From Sulfurovum sp. NBC37-1 (lineage in GTDB: Bacteria > Campylobacterota > Campylobacteria > Campylobacterales > Sulfurovaceae): a stretch of DNA of 64,000 nucleotides. The position numbers and the translations under genes were made by a program. Positions 53,595 through 63,360 of the stretch are shown one piece after another; within the stretch, counting starts at the first letter, position 1, and each line of letters begins with the position of its first letter. Location of the stretch: contig NC_009663.1 of NCBI RefSeq assembly GCF_000010345.1, positions 1,240,001-1,304,000 on the forward strand. Reading direction: 5' to 3'. The notes beneath the pieces were generated by a model. That model searched no databases. It was not told the DNA's origin and was given only the letters and a program-made list of their open reading frames with translations.

Positions 53595-53964
53595 ATGAAT
53601 ATTATACAACAAACCATCAAACATAGTGTTTGGGAATGCAAGTACCATAGTAGTATGGATACCAAAATACAGAAAGAAAACACTGTACGGAGAACTGAGA
53701 AAGTATTTGGGAGAGATATTTCATGAACTTTCTAAACAAAAAGAGTGTAAAATTGAAGAAGGGCGTTTGATGAACGATCATGTTCTTATGCTCATTTCAA
53801 TTGCACGGATTTATCTTGGATGAAGAAAGAATTTAACAGGACAGAGTTTCTGGGCAAGAGGCTATCATGTGTCTACGGTTGGCAGGGATGAAGGAAAGAT
53901 GCGAAAGTATATTCGTCATCAAGAACAGTAAGATAGGAAGTTGGATAAACTGTCACTGTTTTGA
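53595..53964 (+). pseudogene. IS200/IS605-type transposase TnpA, decayed
   Basis: The start encodes HSVWECKYH, then a frameshift near 53645 leads into VVWIPKYRKKTLYGELRKYL and CKIEEGRLMNDHV. The HUH-type motif is damaged (DHVLML instead of DHVHML). A deletion of about 20 codons joins LISI to ARIYLG, a TGA follows, and the C-terminal part (GQSFWARGYHVSTVGRD, RKYIRHQEQ) is in yet another condition. At least three lesions make it inactive. Confidence 0.8.
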
Positions 53965-53988
53965 GTTGTTGCCTTTAGGCGATTAAGA

Positions 53989-54034
53989 CCGCTTTGAGCG
54001 GTTCATACTTTCATGCCTTCGGCTTTGCCGGAGG
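53989..54034 (+). repeat. Right-end hairpins of the IS200/IS605 remnant
   Basis: CCGCT-TTG-AGCGG (53989-54001) and CCTTCGGC-TTT-GCCGGAGG (54016-54034) are consecutive hairpins beginning 25 bases after tnpA. Subterminal hairpins of this kind are the recognition structures of IS200/IS605 ends. Confidence 0.6.
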
Positions 54035-54275
54035 TCTGTGACTGGTTCTCATAATCACACAGTCCTGGCATATACTTTTCCCTCTACTTCTCTTTGATTA
54101 TCTATTTTACCATATCGGTGATTTGGGATGGGTTTTTAGAGGTGCCCATATTCTATTTAGGTGATAGTAATTTCCGAGCTAAAGATATGTATTCCGATTT
54201 TTTAATAAGAAAGTAAATAATAGAAAAGGCTATCTCCACACTACTATGAAGATAGTGAAAAAAATCATATTGTAT

Positions 54276-54641
54276 TTACTTTACAGTTTTCTTTTCGTCG
54301 GAAACAGCTTCTTTTTCAAACGCTTTTATTTTTTTCGGTGCTTCGGCCTGGTCTTTTGCCTCAAGCTCTTTTACTTTTGTGACCTCATCAACTTTCTTTT
54401 CATCAGATGCAGCCTCTTTCTTGAACTTCTCTCTGTCCATTTTATCTTTAAACTCCCCTTCTGCAGCCGCTTCTTCTACCTTAGCCTTTGCTGCATGCTC
54501 ACCTTCTGTCATTTTGGGATTGGCCAGAGCCGCTGCCTCTTTTTTTGCTACAGAGTCACTAACACCTTCATTGGCAGCAAGGGTTGTCACTCCAAATACA
54601 ATAGTAGCTACTGCTGCAGTTGAGATGATAATTTTTTTCAT
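54276..54641 (-). CDS. Secreted Lys/Glu/Ala-rich protein
   Basis: This 121 aa precursor has a signal peptide (about residues 1-23, ending LAA) and a mature chain of Lys, Glu and Ala with no Cys, Trp or Tyr. It looks intrinsically disordered or helical. Short imperfect repeats (KKEAASDEKKVDE, EKEAVSDEKKTVK) occur near the end. AAAGGAGAGATTT precedes the ATG. No function can be assigned. Confidence 0.6.
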   Translation of the reverse strand: MKKIIISTAAVATIVFGVTTLAANEGVSDSVAKKEAAALANPKMTEGEHAAKAKVEEAAAEGEFKDKMDREKFKKEAASDEKKVDEVTKVKELEAKDQAEAPKKIKAFEKEAVSDEKKTVK

Positions 54642-54727
54642 AAATCTCTCCTTTTTTTAAATTTGGTTATTATTTATTCTATCATCATTCCTGTAACACA
54701 AAATTGATTTAAATCAACCCGTATCAT

Positions 54728-56653
54728 TCATTCTACAATTAATTTGAAATAGACAACACCGAGTGCCGGCATAGTGAAGCTGATAGAATCTTCTCTGTCC
54801 CACGCCAAATGTTTTTCACTCTCATAAATACTTTCACTGTCATGACTCCACCCTTCATATCTGCTGTTCTGCGAATTGAAGATCATTTTGTACTTACCCT
54901 CCTTGGGAACAGCAACTCTATAGTCCTCTCTCGTTCTGTCTGCAAAGTTGCATACCACGATGACCGTCTCATCGACATTGTCGCTTTTTCGGAAGAAAGA
55001 GATGGTATTGTGCAGATTGTCAGAGCGTTCCACCCATTCAAATCCGGCATGTTCACTATCATACTGATAGAGGGCTTTTTCATTTTTATATAACTGGTTC
55101 AGCTCCTTCAACATTGTGTGAATCCCTCTATGTCTCGGACTCTCAAGCAGATGCCAGTCGAGTGAGCTTTCATAGTCCCACTCCCGGTACTGGGCAAATT
55201 CTCCACCCATGAAAAGCAGTTTTTTACCCGGATGCGCCATCATGTAGGTATATAAAGCTCTAAGGTTCGCAAATTTCTGGTTGTCATCTCCCGCCATCTT
55301 GTTAATCAGGGAACCTTTCATATGTACGACCTCGTCGTGGCTTAATGGCAGTACGAAATTTTCATCGAACGCATACCAGATGCTGAAGGTCAGGTCATCC
55401 TGATGATGCTGCCTGTAGACAGGGTTCAGCGCAAAATATTTCAGCGTATCGTGCATCCATCCCATATTCCATTTGAACCCGAACCCCAGACCGCCGAGAT
55501 GGACCGGCTTGCTGACCATCGGATAGGCGGTGGATTCCTCTGCGATCATCACGATATCCTTGAATTCACCATACACTGACAGGTTCAGCTGTTTTAAAAA
55601 GTCGATGGCTTCGAGATTTTCCCTGCCGCCTTCTCTGTTGGGCAGCCACTCCCCCGCTTCTCTACCGTAGTCAAGATAAAGCATGGAAGCCACAGCATCC
55701 ACCCTGATACCGTCGATATGATACTTCTCGAACCAGAACGAAGCACTGCTTATCAGGAAAGCACGTACCTCATTCCTGCTGTAATTGAAGACCGCACTGC
55801 CCCACTGCGGCTGAAACCCCAGTCTGGGATCCCGATGCTCATACAGACAGGTTCCGTCAAATGTCGCAAGGCCATGGCCGTCCGTGACAAAGTGTGAGGG
55901 TACCCAGTCGAGTATCACGCCTATGCCGTTCCGGTGCAGCGTATCTACCAGTTTCATAAATTCTTTGGGTTTTCCGTAACGTGCCGTCGGAGCAAAATAT
56001 CCCGTGACCTGATAGCCCCAGGAACCCTTGAACGGGTATTCCGTAATAGGCATCAGTTCTACATGGGTATAGCCCATCTCCCTGACATACGCAACCAGTT
56101 CGTCTGCCAATTCGCTGTAGGTAAGGTAGCGGTTGCCCTCCTCCACCTTTCTTCTCCAGGAACCCAGATGTACTTCATAAATGCTCATAGGTTTGTCATG
56201 CCCATTGAAGTCGGCTCTCCTCTCCATCCAGTCACTGTCCTTCCATCGGTAGCCTTGAAGCTTGTAGGTGACAGAGGCCGAATTGGAGGGCTTTTCACAA
56301 TATTTGGCATACGGATCCGTCTTTAGGTTTACGATGTTGTGGTAATTTGAGACAATATGATATTTGTATGTCACATACTCCTTCACATTTTCAATGAAGC
56401 CTTCCCATATCCCTGAGTCATCGTCTCTCATTTTCAACGGATGTGCCCGCTCATCATAGGCATTGAAGTCGGCTACGACACTGACCCGTTTGGCATTGGG
56501 AGCCCAGACGGCAAAGTAAACACCGCTCCTGCCTTTGCTTCTCATAAAATGGGAACCGAATTTCTCATAAAGCTTGGTATGGGTTCCCTCTTTAAATAGA
56601 TAGATATCCAGCGGCTTGAACCGGGACACGTCATAGTGCATTGTATGAAGCAT
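54728..56653 (-). CDS. glgB: 1,4-alpha-glucan branching enzyme (GH13)
   Basis: GlgB introduces alpha-1,6 branches into glycogen. A CBM48-like N-terminal domain (VYFAVWAPNAKRVSVVADFN) is followed by the GH13 barrel. The conserved regions are DWVPSHF, GIRVDAVASMLYLDY (nucleophile Asp), IAEEST (acid/base Glu) and LSHDEVVH (stabilising Asp). At 641 aa it has the short N-terminus. The ATG overlaps the glgA stop codon by TAATG, with AAAGG upstream. It is the last gene of the glucan operon. Confidence 0.94.
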   Translation of the reverse strand: MLHTMHYDVSRFKPLDIYLFKEGTHTKLYEKFGSHFMRSKGRSGVYFAVWAPNAKRVSVVADFNAYDERAHPLKMRDDDSGIWEGFIENVKEYVTYKYHIVSNYHNIVNLKTDPYAKYCEKPSNSASVTYKLQGYRWKDSDWMERRADFNGHDKPMSIYEVHLGSWRRKVEEGNRYLTYSELADELVAYVREMGYTHVELMPITEYPFKGSWGYQVTGYFAPTARYGKPKEFMKLVDTLHRNGIGVILDWVPSHFVTDGHGLATFDGTCLYEHRDPRLGFQPQWGSAVFNYSRNEVRAFLISSASFWFEKYHIDGIRVDAVASMLYLDYGREAGEWLPNREGGRENLEAIDFLKQLNLSVYGEFKDIVMIAEESTAYPMVSKPVHLGGLGFGFKWNMGWMHDTLKYFALNPVYRQHHQDDLTFSIWYAFDENFVLPLSHDEVVHMKGSLINKMAGDDNQKFANLRALYTYMMAHPGKKLLFMGGEFAQYREWDYESSLDWHLLESPRHRGIHTMLKELNQLYKNEKALYQYDSEHAGFEWVERSDNLHNTISFFRKSDNVDETVIVVCNFADRTREDYRVAVPKEGKYKMIFNSQNSRYEGWSHDSESIYESEKHLAWDREDSISFTMPALGVVYFKLIVE

Positions 56654-58134
56654 TATTTATACCTTTGAATTTTTTGATGGTAATAGAGTGCCTTGTAGAT
56701 ATCGAGATACGCAGTGCCCGAATCCAGCCAGCTGAAATGTTCCCTCATAGCATTTTTCTGCATATGAAGGAAATCATCCTTCTCCTGATGATAGGTCTCT
56801 ACTGCCCATTTTACCGTATGGTAGAGGGCATCAGGAGTGGCATGGTAGAACTTGAATCCGTTGCCCTCTTTGGTCTGGGGGTCATAGTTCACGATCGTAT
56901 CATCCAGTCCGCCCGTGGCCCTGACGATGGGCAAGGTACCATATCGCAGGGAATAGATCTGGTTCAGTCCACAGGGCTCGAACAGTGAAGGCATCAGGAA
57001 AAGATCGCTCCCAGCTTCTATCTGGTGGGCCAGTTCGTTACTGTATCCGATATAGCATCCGAATTTATCAGGATGTCCGGCTGCTACCTGACTGAAGAAA
57101 TTTTCTGCCCAGAACTCTCCGTTGCCCAGCATCACGACCTGTATATCCATCTCAAGCAGTCCATCGATGACCGTGGCGATCAGCTCGATGCCTTTCTGTG
57201 TGACAAATCTACCGACAAAACCGATAAGAGGGACATCCTCTCTCTGGGGGAGATTAAATCTTTTCTGAAGATCCTGCTTGCATTTTTTCTTTTTTTCGAG
57301 TGTATCCACATCATAGTTCACAGCAATATATTTGTCTACCGAAGGATTCCACTCCGTGTAGTCGATCCCGTTGAGTATGCCGTACAGTTTGTGGGCATGG
57401 GCTCTCAGATGTTCATCGAGACCGAAACCGAATTCAGGTGTCTGTATCTCCCTGGCATATTTTTTACTGACCGTTGTCAAAGCATCACAGAAGGTAATAC
57501 CGCCTTTGAGGAGATTGACATTGTCCATTGCTTCAAGTTCCATGGGAGTAAAGTGTTCCCAGCCTACCCCAAGTACATTCATCAGTTCTTTGCCAAAAAC
57601 TCCCTGATGCTGCAAATTATGCACTGTCAGCACCGATGCACTCTCTTTGAAGAAATCATCTTCATGCAAAGAAGTCTTCAGCAGTATTGGCAGTGTAGCA
57701 GTGTGCCAGTCGTTGGCATGGACGATATCAGGTTTGAAATTGAGTGCCCGGCATAACTGCAATGCGGCTTTTGAGAGAAAAACAAATCGTTTGTCATTGT
57801 CCTCATAGGCTTCACTTTCATGGTAAAGGCCGCTTCGGCCGTAAAAGGCCTCATGATCGATAAAATAGATCTCGACTTCACTGTCCGGAAGATAAGTCCT
57901 GTAGACTCCGGCCCAAAGTTCCCCCATAGCTCCCATATCGACCCCCAGTGCCATGGGTATATGCTCCAGAGTGTTCTTGTCTATGGTATAGTAGCGGGGC
58001 ATGACCACCTTTATATCTGACCCGAGTCTGGCCAAAGCTTTCGGCAAAGCACCACTGACATCAGCCAGTCCCCCTGTTTTAGCAAAGGGTACGACTTCAC
58101 TCGCTACAAAAAGTGTCCTGATCTTTCTTTTCAT
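56653..58134 (-). CDS. glgA: Glycogen synthase GlgA (copy 1)
   Basis: This 493 aa GT5 glycosyltransferase elongates glucan chains from ADP- or UDP-glucose. The N-terminal SEVVPFAKTGGLADVSGALP is the donor-binding KxGGL motif. GFVGRFVTQKG, and PSLFEPCGLNQIYSLRYGT near the C-terminus, are diagnostic. It overlaps the ROK kinase gene by four bases and glgB by one. A second, divergent glgA lies two genes upstream in the same operon. Confidence 0.94.
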   Translation of the reverse strand: MKRKIRTLFVASEVVPFAKTGGLADVSGALPKALARLGSDIKVVMPRYYTIDKNTLEHIPMALGVDMGAMGELWAGVYRTYLPDSEVEIYFIDHEAFYGRSGLYHESEAYEDNDKRFVFLSKAALQLCRALNFKPDIVHANDWHTATLPILLKTSLHEDDFFKESASVLTVHNLQHQGVFGKELMNVLGVGWEHFTPMELEAMDNVNLLKGGITFCDALTTVSKKYAREIQTPEFGFGLDEHLRAHAHKLYGILNGIDYTEWNPSVDKYIAVNYDVDTLEKKKKCKQDLQKRFNLPQREDVPLIGFVGRFVTQKGIELIATVIDGLLEMDIQVVMLGNGEFWAENFFSQVAAGHPDKFGCYIGYSNELAHQIEAGSDLFLMPSLFEPCGLNQIYSLRYGTLPIVRATGGLDDTIVNYDPQTKEGNGFKFYHATPDALYHTVKWAVETYHQEKDDFLHMQKNAMREHFSWLDSGTAYLDIYKALYYHQKIQRYK

Positions 58135-58955
58135 AATTGTTTTGCTCCTTCTATTGATGCATTTTTTAATTGACTCAGCTTTATCTCCAAGCCTTCCAGG
58201 TTTGAGGCCAGCGCATATTTTCCGATCTTCTTTTCTACCTTCTCTTTCAAAAAATGATTGGCAGAAACGACACCTCCGCCAAGTACCAGGACTTTCGGAT
58301 TTGCCAGCGTCACAAGTGTAGCAGCCGCCCGGAACAGACCTTCCTGAAAGTTCTGATATATCTTCTTCGCATACTTGTCTTTAGACTTTCTCAATTCTTC
58401 CAAAGTCATTTGGGGGAGTCCGTAATAGGTATACCACTTTTTCAACCCGCTGCCGCTGCTGAAAAGCTCCAGACAGTTGTCTTTGCCGCAGCCGCACCGG
58501 AACGGTGCCTTTTTAAAAGGTACATGCCCTATCTCATATGCCAGATTTCGCTCACCCCTTACAATTTCACCCTGCTCCAGAACGGCGGACCCCATACCTG
58601 TACCTATGTATAACAGTGCCATATTTTTTCTCTTTATATCCTCTTTTTCTGCGAGCATCGCACAGTTGAGATCATTGTCTATTTTCAGGGATACCGGGTA
58701 TTTCTTTTCAATATATTTTTTAATATCATATTCTTTAACTGCAATATTCGGAGAGGAAACTATCTTTCCATGGTCTACCTGACCGGCAAAGGAGATCCCG
58801 ATCTCTGCTATGTCAGGATAGGCTCCTAACTTTTGTTCGAGGTATTCGCTCAAAGATATCCCCCGGCTTGACACTTTCTCTTTGAATGTTTTTCCATTTT
58901 TAAGCAGTTCGCTTCTCAGGTAGGTTCCGCCTATATCTATATAGAGTTTGCTCAC
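58131..58955 (-). CDS. ROK-family sugar kinase
   Basis: This 274 aa protein of the ROK (repressor, ORF, kinase) family has the N-terminal phosphate-binding YIDIGGTYLRSELLKNGK and the metal/ATP region LYIGTGMGSAVLEQGE. A zinc-type CGCGKDNCLE cluster is conserved in ROK glucokinases. Glucokinase is the likely activity, recycling glucose released from glucan. It has no HTH domain, so it is not a repressor. It overlaps both glgA genes by four bases. Confidence 0.88.
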   Translation of the reverse strand: MSKLYIDIGGTYLRSELLKNGKTFKEKVSSRGISLSEYLEQKLGAYPDIAEIGISFAGQVDHGKIVSSPNIAVKEYDIKKYIEKKYPVSLKIDNDLNCAMLAEKEDIKRKNMALLYIGTGMGSAVLEQGEIVRGERNLAYEIGHVPFKKAPFRCGCGKDNCLELFSSGSGLKKWYTYYGLPQMTLEELRKSKDKYAKKIYQNFQEGLFRAAATLVTLANPKVLVLGGGVVSANHFLKEKVEKKIGKYALASNLEGLEIKLSQLKNASIEGAKQL

Positions 58956-60325
58956 AACAGAGCCTCATAGATCTTCATATAGGCTTTTGCGCTTTTGTTA
59001 AAAGAAACATCGCATTGCATGTCATATGTCGATATCTTAATGTATGCCTTTTTGTCCCGATACAATGTCAAAGCTCTGTGGATGGCAGCAAGGCATTCCT
59101 TTTTGGAAAAAGGGTCAAATACCAATCCCTGTATACATTTTTTCTTTCCCTCAAACACACTGTCCTTTAACCCTCCGGTACTGTGTACCAACGGTACGGC
59201 TCCGTAGTGTGCAGCTATCATCTGGTTGAGCCCGCAGGGCTCGAACAGTGAAGGCATCAGCAGAAAATCTGCCGCTGCGTACAGACGGTGTGAAAGTGCC
59301 TCATCATATCCCTTTATGTAGTGAATGTTTTCATATTTACCTGACAGTATAGAGAGTTTTTTTTCTGTCTCCTGCTCCCCTTCTCCAAGCATGACCAACT
59401 CCAAAGGTTCCATTGAAAGATCTTTAAGCAGGTCTATGATGATCGATATTCCTTTTTGCTCCACCAGCCTGCCGATAAAAACGAACAGAGGTTTCTCCCT
59501 CTTTTTAATACCCAGCTTTTTGTAGTATTCTTTTTTATTTTTAACCTTATTTTCTATGTGGGCTGCATCAAAATTTACATAAATGGTACTGTCTCTCTGC
59601 GGATTGAAAAATGTAGTATCTATTCCGTTCAGTATTCCTTTGAGCTTTTTTTTGTGTTTTTTGAGAAATCCGTCCAGGCCGCATCCGTATGCCTCGGTGA
59701 GTATCTCCTTTGCATAGGTGGGGCTGACCGTCGTAATTTTGTCGCTGTAAGCGATCCCTGCCTTCATGAAATTGGCTTTCCCGTAAAACTCCAGACCTTC
59801 CATCGTAAAATATTTTTTATCGATAGCCAGTTTTTTCAACACTTTTTTGTCAAATATCCCCTGATAGGCAAGGTTATGTATCGTGAAAACGGTTTTGACG
59901 CGATCGTCTTTTAAAAGCAATGCGGCCAAAGCGGTATGCCAGTCATTCAAATGTACGATATCGACTTTCATCTTTCTGGCGACATCAGCGATGATATGGG
60001 AAAAGAGTCCGAAACGCAGTGCATCATTGTCATATCCGTAAAGCGCTTCGGATTCACATAAAACATCGTTATAGACGAACAGGGTATCACTCTCCTCTGA
60101 CCGGAAAAGCTCGTATGTATAGCTCTTTCCGGCAATAGACATCGTGCAGACGGTACCGGGAGAATTCAAACGAAATTTTTTCCTGTCTATAAAACGATAG
60201 AGCGGTGTAATACTGATGATACGGCATTGCTCTTTGAGTGCAAGCGGTAGAGAATGTGCCACATCTCCCAGTCCGCCGCTTTTGGAGTACGGGTAGATCT
60301 CACTGCTGGCAAAAAGGACCTTCAT
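58952..60325 (-). CDS. glgA: Glycogen synthase GlgA (copy 2)
   Basis: This 457 aa GT5 glycosyltransferase has the donor-binding SEIYPYSKSGGLGDVAHSLP and the C-terminal PSLFEPCGLNQMIAAHYG. It is shorter than copy 1 and more Lys-rich. The two copies differ enough to suggest different acceptors or donors instead of a recent duplication. It overlaps galT by four bases and the ROK kinase gene by four. Confidence 0.92.
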   Translation of the reverse strand: MKVLFASSEIYPYSKSGGLGDVAHSLPLALKEQCRIISITPLYRFIDRKKFRLNSPGTVCTMSIAGKSYTYELFRSEESDTLFVYNDVLCESEALYGYDNDALRFGLFSHIIADVARKMKVDIVHLNDWHTALAALLLKDDRVKTVFTIHNLAYQGIFDKKVLKKLAIDKKYFTMEGLEFYGKANFMKAGIAYSDKITTVSPTYAKEILTEAYGCGLDGFLKKHKKKLKGILNGIDTTFFNPQRDSTIYVNFDAAHIENKVKNKKEYYKKLGIKKREKPLFVFIGRLVEQKGISIIIDLLKDLSMEPLELVMLGEGEQETEKKLSILSGKYENIHYIKGYDEALSHRLYAAADFLLMPSLFEPCGLNQMIAAHYGAVPLVHSTGGLKDSVFEGKKKCIQGLVFDPFSKKECLAAIHRALTLYRDKKAYIKISTYDMQCDVSFNKSAKAYMKIYEALL

Positions 60326-61323
60326 CGCAGCAGTCCTGCTGCTTTTTCAGGGGCTAAGGGGTTGATCGTCATACTGCTCTGCAATTCGAAGCCTCCTGTC
60401 TGATACAGCCGGGGGATCACCCGTATATAAAACCTGTAAAAATTTTTGATATCGTCAAAAAACGCTTCTGTCTCATATGCTTTTTGAAAAGGCGGATTTT
60501 GTATATAGATATTATAGTCAAACTCTCTCAGCTCTCTTCTTAAACCCGATAATACTTTTTTAAGCAGTGAAGCTGCCTCTGCAAGCAGGCTGTCATGGCA
60601 TGAACCAATGTCTGACAGTTCGATCTTGGGCATAATGATAACTTCAAAAGCGAACTGACTACCATACGGGGCATAAGCCAGGAAATGCTCACTCTCATCC
60701 ACTACCCTGGTTTTCTGTTCCCTTTCATAGTCTACTATATCTTTGAACATGCTTCGTCCATGCTCTCTGTAATAGGCATAAAGATGCTTCAGAACCTGAA
60801 GCTCTTTTCTGGGAACGACCGGCAGTGCTATAAGCTGTGTATGTACATGGGGAAGGGTCGAACCGGCATTTTTACCCTGATTTTTAAAGAGGGTAAAATA
60901 GTGCAGTCGACTGTCTTTTTTCAGATCGTTACCCCTTTGTCTCATCGTCAGGAGCCAGTCGGTCATCTGTACAGCGCTCAATTCATCAAAATCTGTGACA
61001 TGTTCAGGAGTATCTACAATGATCTCGTGGGCACCGAAACCGTCTATTTTTTCATAGATTCCCTCTTCTTTTCTCTCATCGGTCGCTTCTATCGCAAGAG
61101 CTTTATAGAGGTTGGGGACCACCCGGGTTCTCCATCTGCCCTTGACATCTTTCAATACAAATATTTCAGGTGGTGTCATCGATTCATGTCCGGCACAGAA
61201 GGGACAGGCAGTTGTGTCTTTCAAGGCTGCCGAATGGGCCGGAAAAAGATTGGGACGGGTCAGTCTGTCGGGTGCAATGACTACATATGTATCATGCAGC
61301 ATATCGTAACGTATCTCAGACAT
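60322..61323 (-). CDS. galT: GalT-like hexose-1-phosphate uridylyltransferase (HIT superfamily)
   Basis: The protein has the galT layout: CPFCAGHESMTPPEI near residue 40 with Zn-type Cys and the HxH active site at LPHVHTQLIALP. A second half with AYAPYGSQFAFEVIIMP mirrors the first. The usual HPHGQ is HVHTQ here, a variant seen in thermophile and archaeal-type GalT relatives. It would exchange hexose-1-phosphate with UDP-glucose. In a glucan operon without a visible glgC, a role in supplying activated glucose is plausible but speculative. Confidence 0.8.
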   Translation of the reverse strand: MSEIRYDMLHDTYVVIAPDRLTRPNLFPAHSAALKDTTACPFCAGHESMTPPEIFVLKDVKGRWRTRVVPNLYKALAIEATDERKEEGIYEKIDGFGAHEIIVDTPEHVTDFDELSAVQMTDWLLTMRQRGNDLKKDSRLHYFTLFKNQGKNAGSTLPHVHTQLIALPVVPRKELQVLKHLYAYYREHGRSMFKDIVDYEREQKTRVVDESEHFLAYAPYGSQFAFEVIIMPKIELSDIGSCHDSLLAEAASLLKKVLSGLRRELREFDYNIYIQNPPFQKAYETEAFFDDIKNFYRFYIRVIPRLYQTGGFELQSSMTINPLAPEKAAGLLR

Positions 61324-63352
61324 CTTTTACCTCCAGGGAACCCTGAAGATTCAGGATCTCCACAAAAGGGAAGATCAGAATAAAACTGACTCCCTGTACC
61401 ATCCGGTCAAATCCCTTTTCACTTTTTGAGACCGTACAAAGCGGTGTTGCCAGTAGGGTAAAAGTATGGTCGAGCGTAAAAATGATCTCTTTTTGGGTAT
61501 AGCTGTCTCTTAAAGAAAAACATTTGATCCTCTCAAGTGTGATATCCTCGTTGAGCCTTTGTCCGTTCAGCAGTACATTCTCGAGATCGGCATAATGCTG
61601 ATTGAATTCCAATCCATACAGATAACTCTCCTGGCTTTGTGTCGTTATGTCTACAGAAAACTGTATGGCCTGCGCATCACAGATATAGCTTTTCACCACT
61701 GTCGTCTCATAGGTTTTGTCATCATAGATGCCACCGTCACGTTTGAACGTAAGTTTTCTTTTGTCGACAGCATAGATAAACGGCTGATCGGCAAAATCCC
61801 CATATTCTTTAAAGCGGCATTGTTTAAAATTCTCAAGCGTCAGACTTTTATCACTGACATGGTCAATAAAAGAATTTTTGATATACCAGTCAAAATACAA
61901 AGCCTCCCTGATGCCTCTGTCCGCATCTGATCTCAAGGTATGTATCGTAGCGATCTCCTCTTTTCGCTGAGCTTCTTCCCCTGTTGGCTGCATCTCTTCC
62001 AGCAGCGCCTGATGATAGGCTTCTTCCCGCCGGGTCAGGGTATTCTGATAGTTGAACTTTCTGTCCCTTTGCAAAAACTCTACCATCTGTCCTCCCTGCC
62101 TGCTGTCAAACCTTACTATAAAATTTTTGGTGACACTCTTTATCTCATCATATCCATCCAGATTTATATCTTTGACTTCCATCGTATGCTTTTCTTTTTG
62201 ATACCGTAAATTTTCACATTCACAAAGATAGGCATAGGCATTGTCTCTCAGGTTCGGCAGATAGAGCCCTCCAAAAATACCGTGCCAAAAGACATCATTA
62301 GTCTGCAGTCTGTAGAGTGCATCAAGGTATTTTTTGTTATCTGTCTGATGCTTTGAAACCTCTATCATCCTTTTATGAAGCCTGTTCGACTCTTCATATT
62401 TGACAAAAAAGTTTTTCCAGGAAGCACCTTTGACAAACTTATCTACATCTTTGGGATACTCTTTTGCAACTTCTTCTTTTATCGCTTTGAGCTTCAATGT
62501 ATCCTGTGACTTCAGGCTCCATTCTCCCATCTCTTCATAGGCGACATTATCGAGATAGACCAGACCTTTTGCTCTATGGGTTTCATGGAACTCTCTAAAA
62601 TGCAGGCTTTCAATATGCTCGTCTTTGTCAAGTGCACTCAAAAATGCTTCAAGCCACCCTTTTTCATAAACCCATTCATGGGTTTGCGGCCAAAGTCCGA
62701 ATTTTTCGGCATCATCAAAAATAATAGCTGCACCGCCGTCACGGGCGCTTTTTTTGACCGCCTCCACCGCCTCCTCCACATTTTTAAAAGGAAGTGCATA
62801 TCTCAATGTCTGGCTAATGGGGAAAAGAGCGATCTTCTCACCGTTATTTTCTGTCAGGAAGTATCCGTCAAGTACCTCTTCGTCAAATCCGCTTGCCCTG
62901 AAGTGATAGTCATCGACCATCACATAAGAGATATTGCATTCTATCAGTTCACTTATGATGCCATTCTCCCAGACCCTCTCCGTCAGCCACAACCCCTTCG
63001 GGATCTGTTTAAACTGTTTTTTGACCGCTTTGTTCAGTTTTTTTATCTGGGCCGTTCTGTTGCAGGGAGGAATGGCACACAGGACAGGCTCATAAAAACC
63101 GGCAGTGAAAAATTCTATGCTTCCCCTCTCATTTAACGCCTGTATATCAGCGAAAACCTCTTTATGTCGTTTTCTGATCTCCTCCATCAGCCATCCGCTG
63201 CAGTGCAGGGAAAACTTGAAAAAGGGGAACTTTTTTACGGTTTGAAAAAAAGGTTTGTAACATTTTTCTACAGCCTCGTCCACAGCTTCCCTGAAGTTGT
63301 CTACCGGCTGATGCATATGTATGCCAAAAAGCAGTTTGACTTTTTTATCCAT
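61316..63352 (-). CDS. GH57 4-alpha-glucanotransferase
   Basis: This 678 aa glycoside hydrolase family 57 enzyme has conserved region 1 HMHQP at residues 12-16, region 2 GFYEPV at 85-90, region 3 WLTERVWE with nucleophile Glu125, and region 4 IFDDAEKFG with acid/base Asp near 214. These align with Glu123 and Asp214 of the Thermococcus litoralis enzyme. DUF1925/DUF1926-type domains follow. It transfers maltodextrin segments and would remodel glucan side chains. It overlaps galT by eight bases. Confidence 0.88.
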   Translation of the reverse strand: MDKKVKLLFGIHMHQPVDNFREAVDEAVEKCYKPFFQTVKKFPFFKFSLHCSGWLMEEIRKRHKEVFADIQALNERGSIEFFTAGFYEPVLCAIPPCNRTAQIKKLNKAVKKQFKQIPKGLWLTERVWENGIISELIECNISYVMVDDYHFRASGFDEEVLDGYFLTENNGEKIALFPISQTLRYALPFKNVEEAVEAVKKSARDGGAAIIFDDAEKFGLWPQTHEWVYEKGWLEAFLSALDKDEHIESLHFREFHETHRAKGLVYLDNVAYEEMGEWSLKSQDTLKLKAIKEEVAKEYPKDVDKFVKGASWKNFFVKYEESNRLHKRMIEVSKHQTDNKKYLDALYRLQTNDVFWHGIFGGLYLPNLRDNAYAYLCECENLRYQKEKHTMEVKDINLDGYDEIKSVTKNFIVRFDSRQGGQMVEFLQRDRKFNYQNTLTRREEAYHQALLEEMQPTGEEAQRKEEIATIHTLRSDADRGIREALYFDWYIKNSFIDHVSDKSLTLENFKQCRFKEYGDFADQPFIYAVDKRKLTFKRDGGIYDDKTYETTVVKSYICDAQAIQFSVDITTQSQESYLYGLEFNQHYADLENVLLNGQRLNEDITLERIKCFSLRDSYTQKEIIFTLDHTFTLLATPLCTVSKSEKGFDRMVQGVSFILIFPFVEILNLQGSLEVKDV

Positions 63353-63360
63353 CTCTTTTC

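Larger units (their letters stand above)
53221..54150. mobile_element. Nested IS relic: IS5-type ends around an IS200/IS605 remnant
   Basis: TATGGGCACTTCTAAAAACC (53221-53240) is repeated inverted as GGTTTTTAGAGGTGCCCATA (54131-54150) with one mismatch, marking IS ends. TA flanks are compatible with a target duplication. Inside are a deleted IS5-type transposase on the minus strand and a decayed IS200/IS605 tnpA on the plus strand. The TIRs resemble those of the element at 11351-12627. The rest of 53144-54275 contains no gene. Confidence 0.7.
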
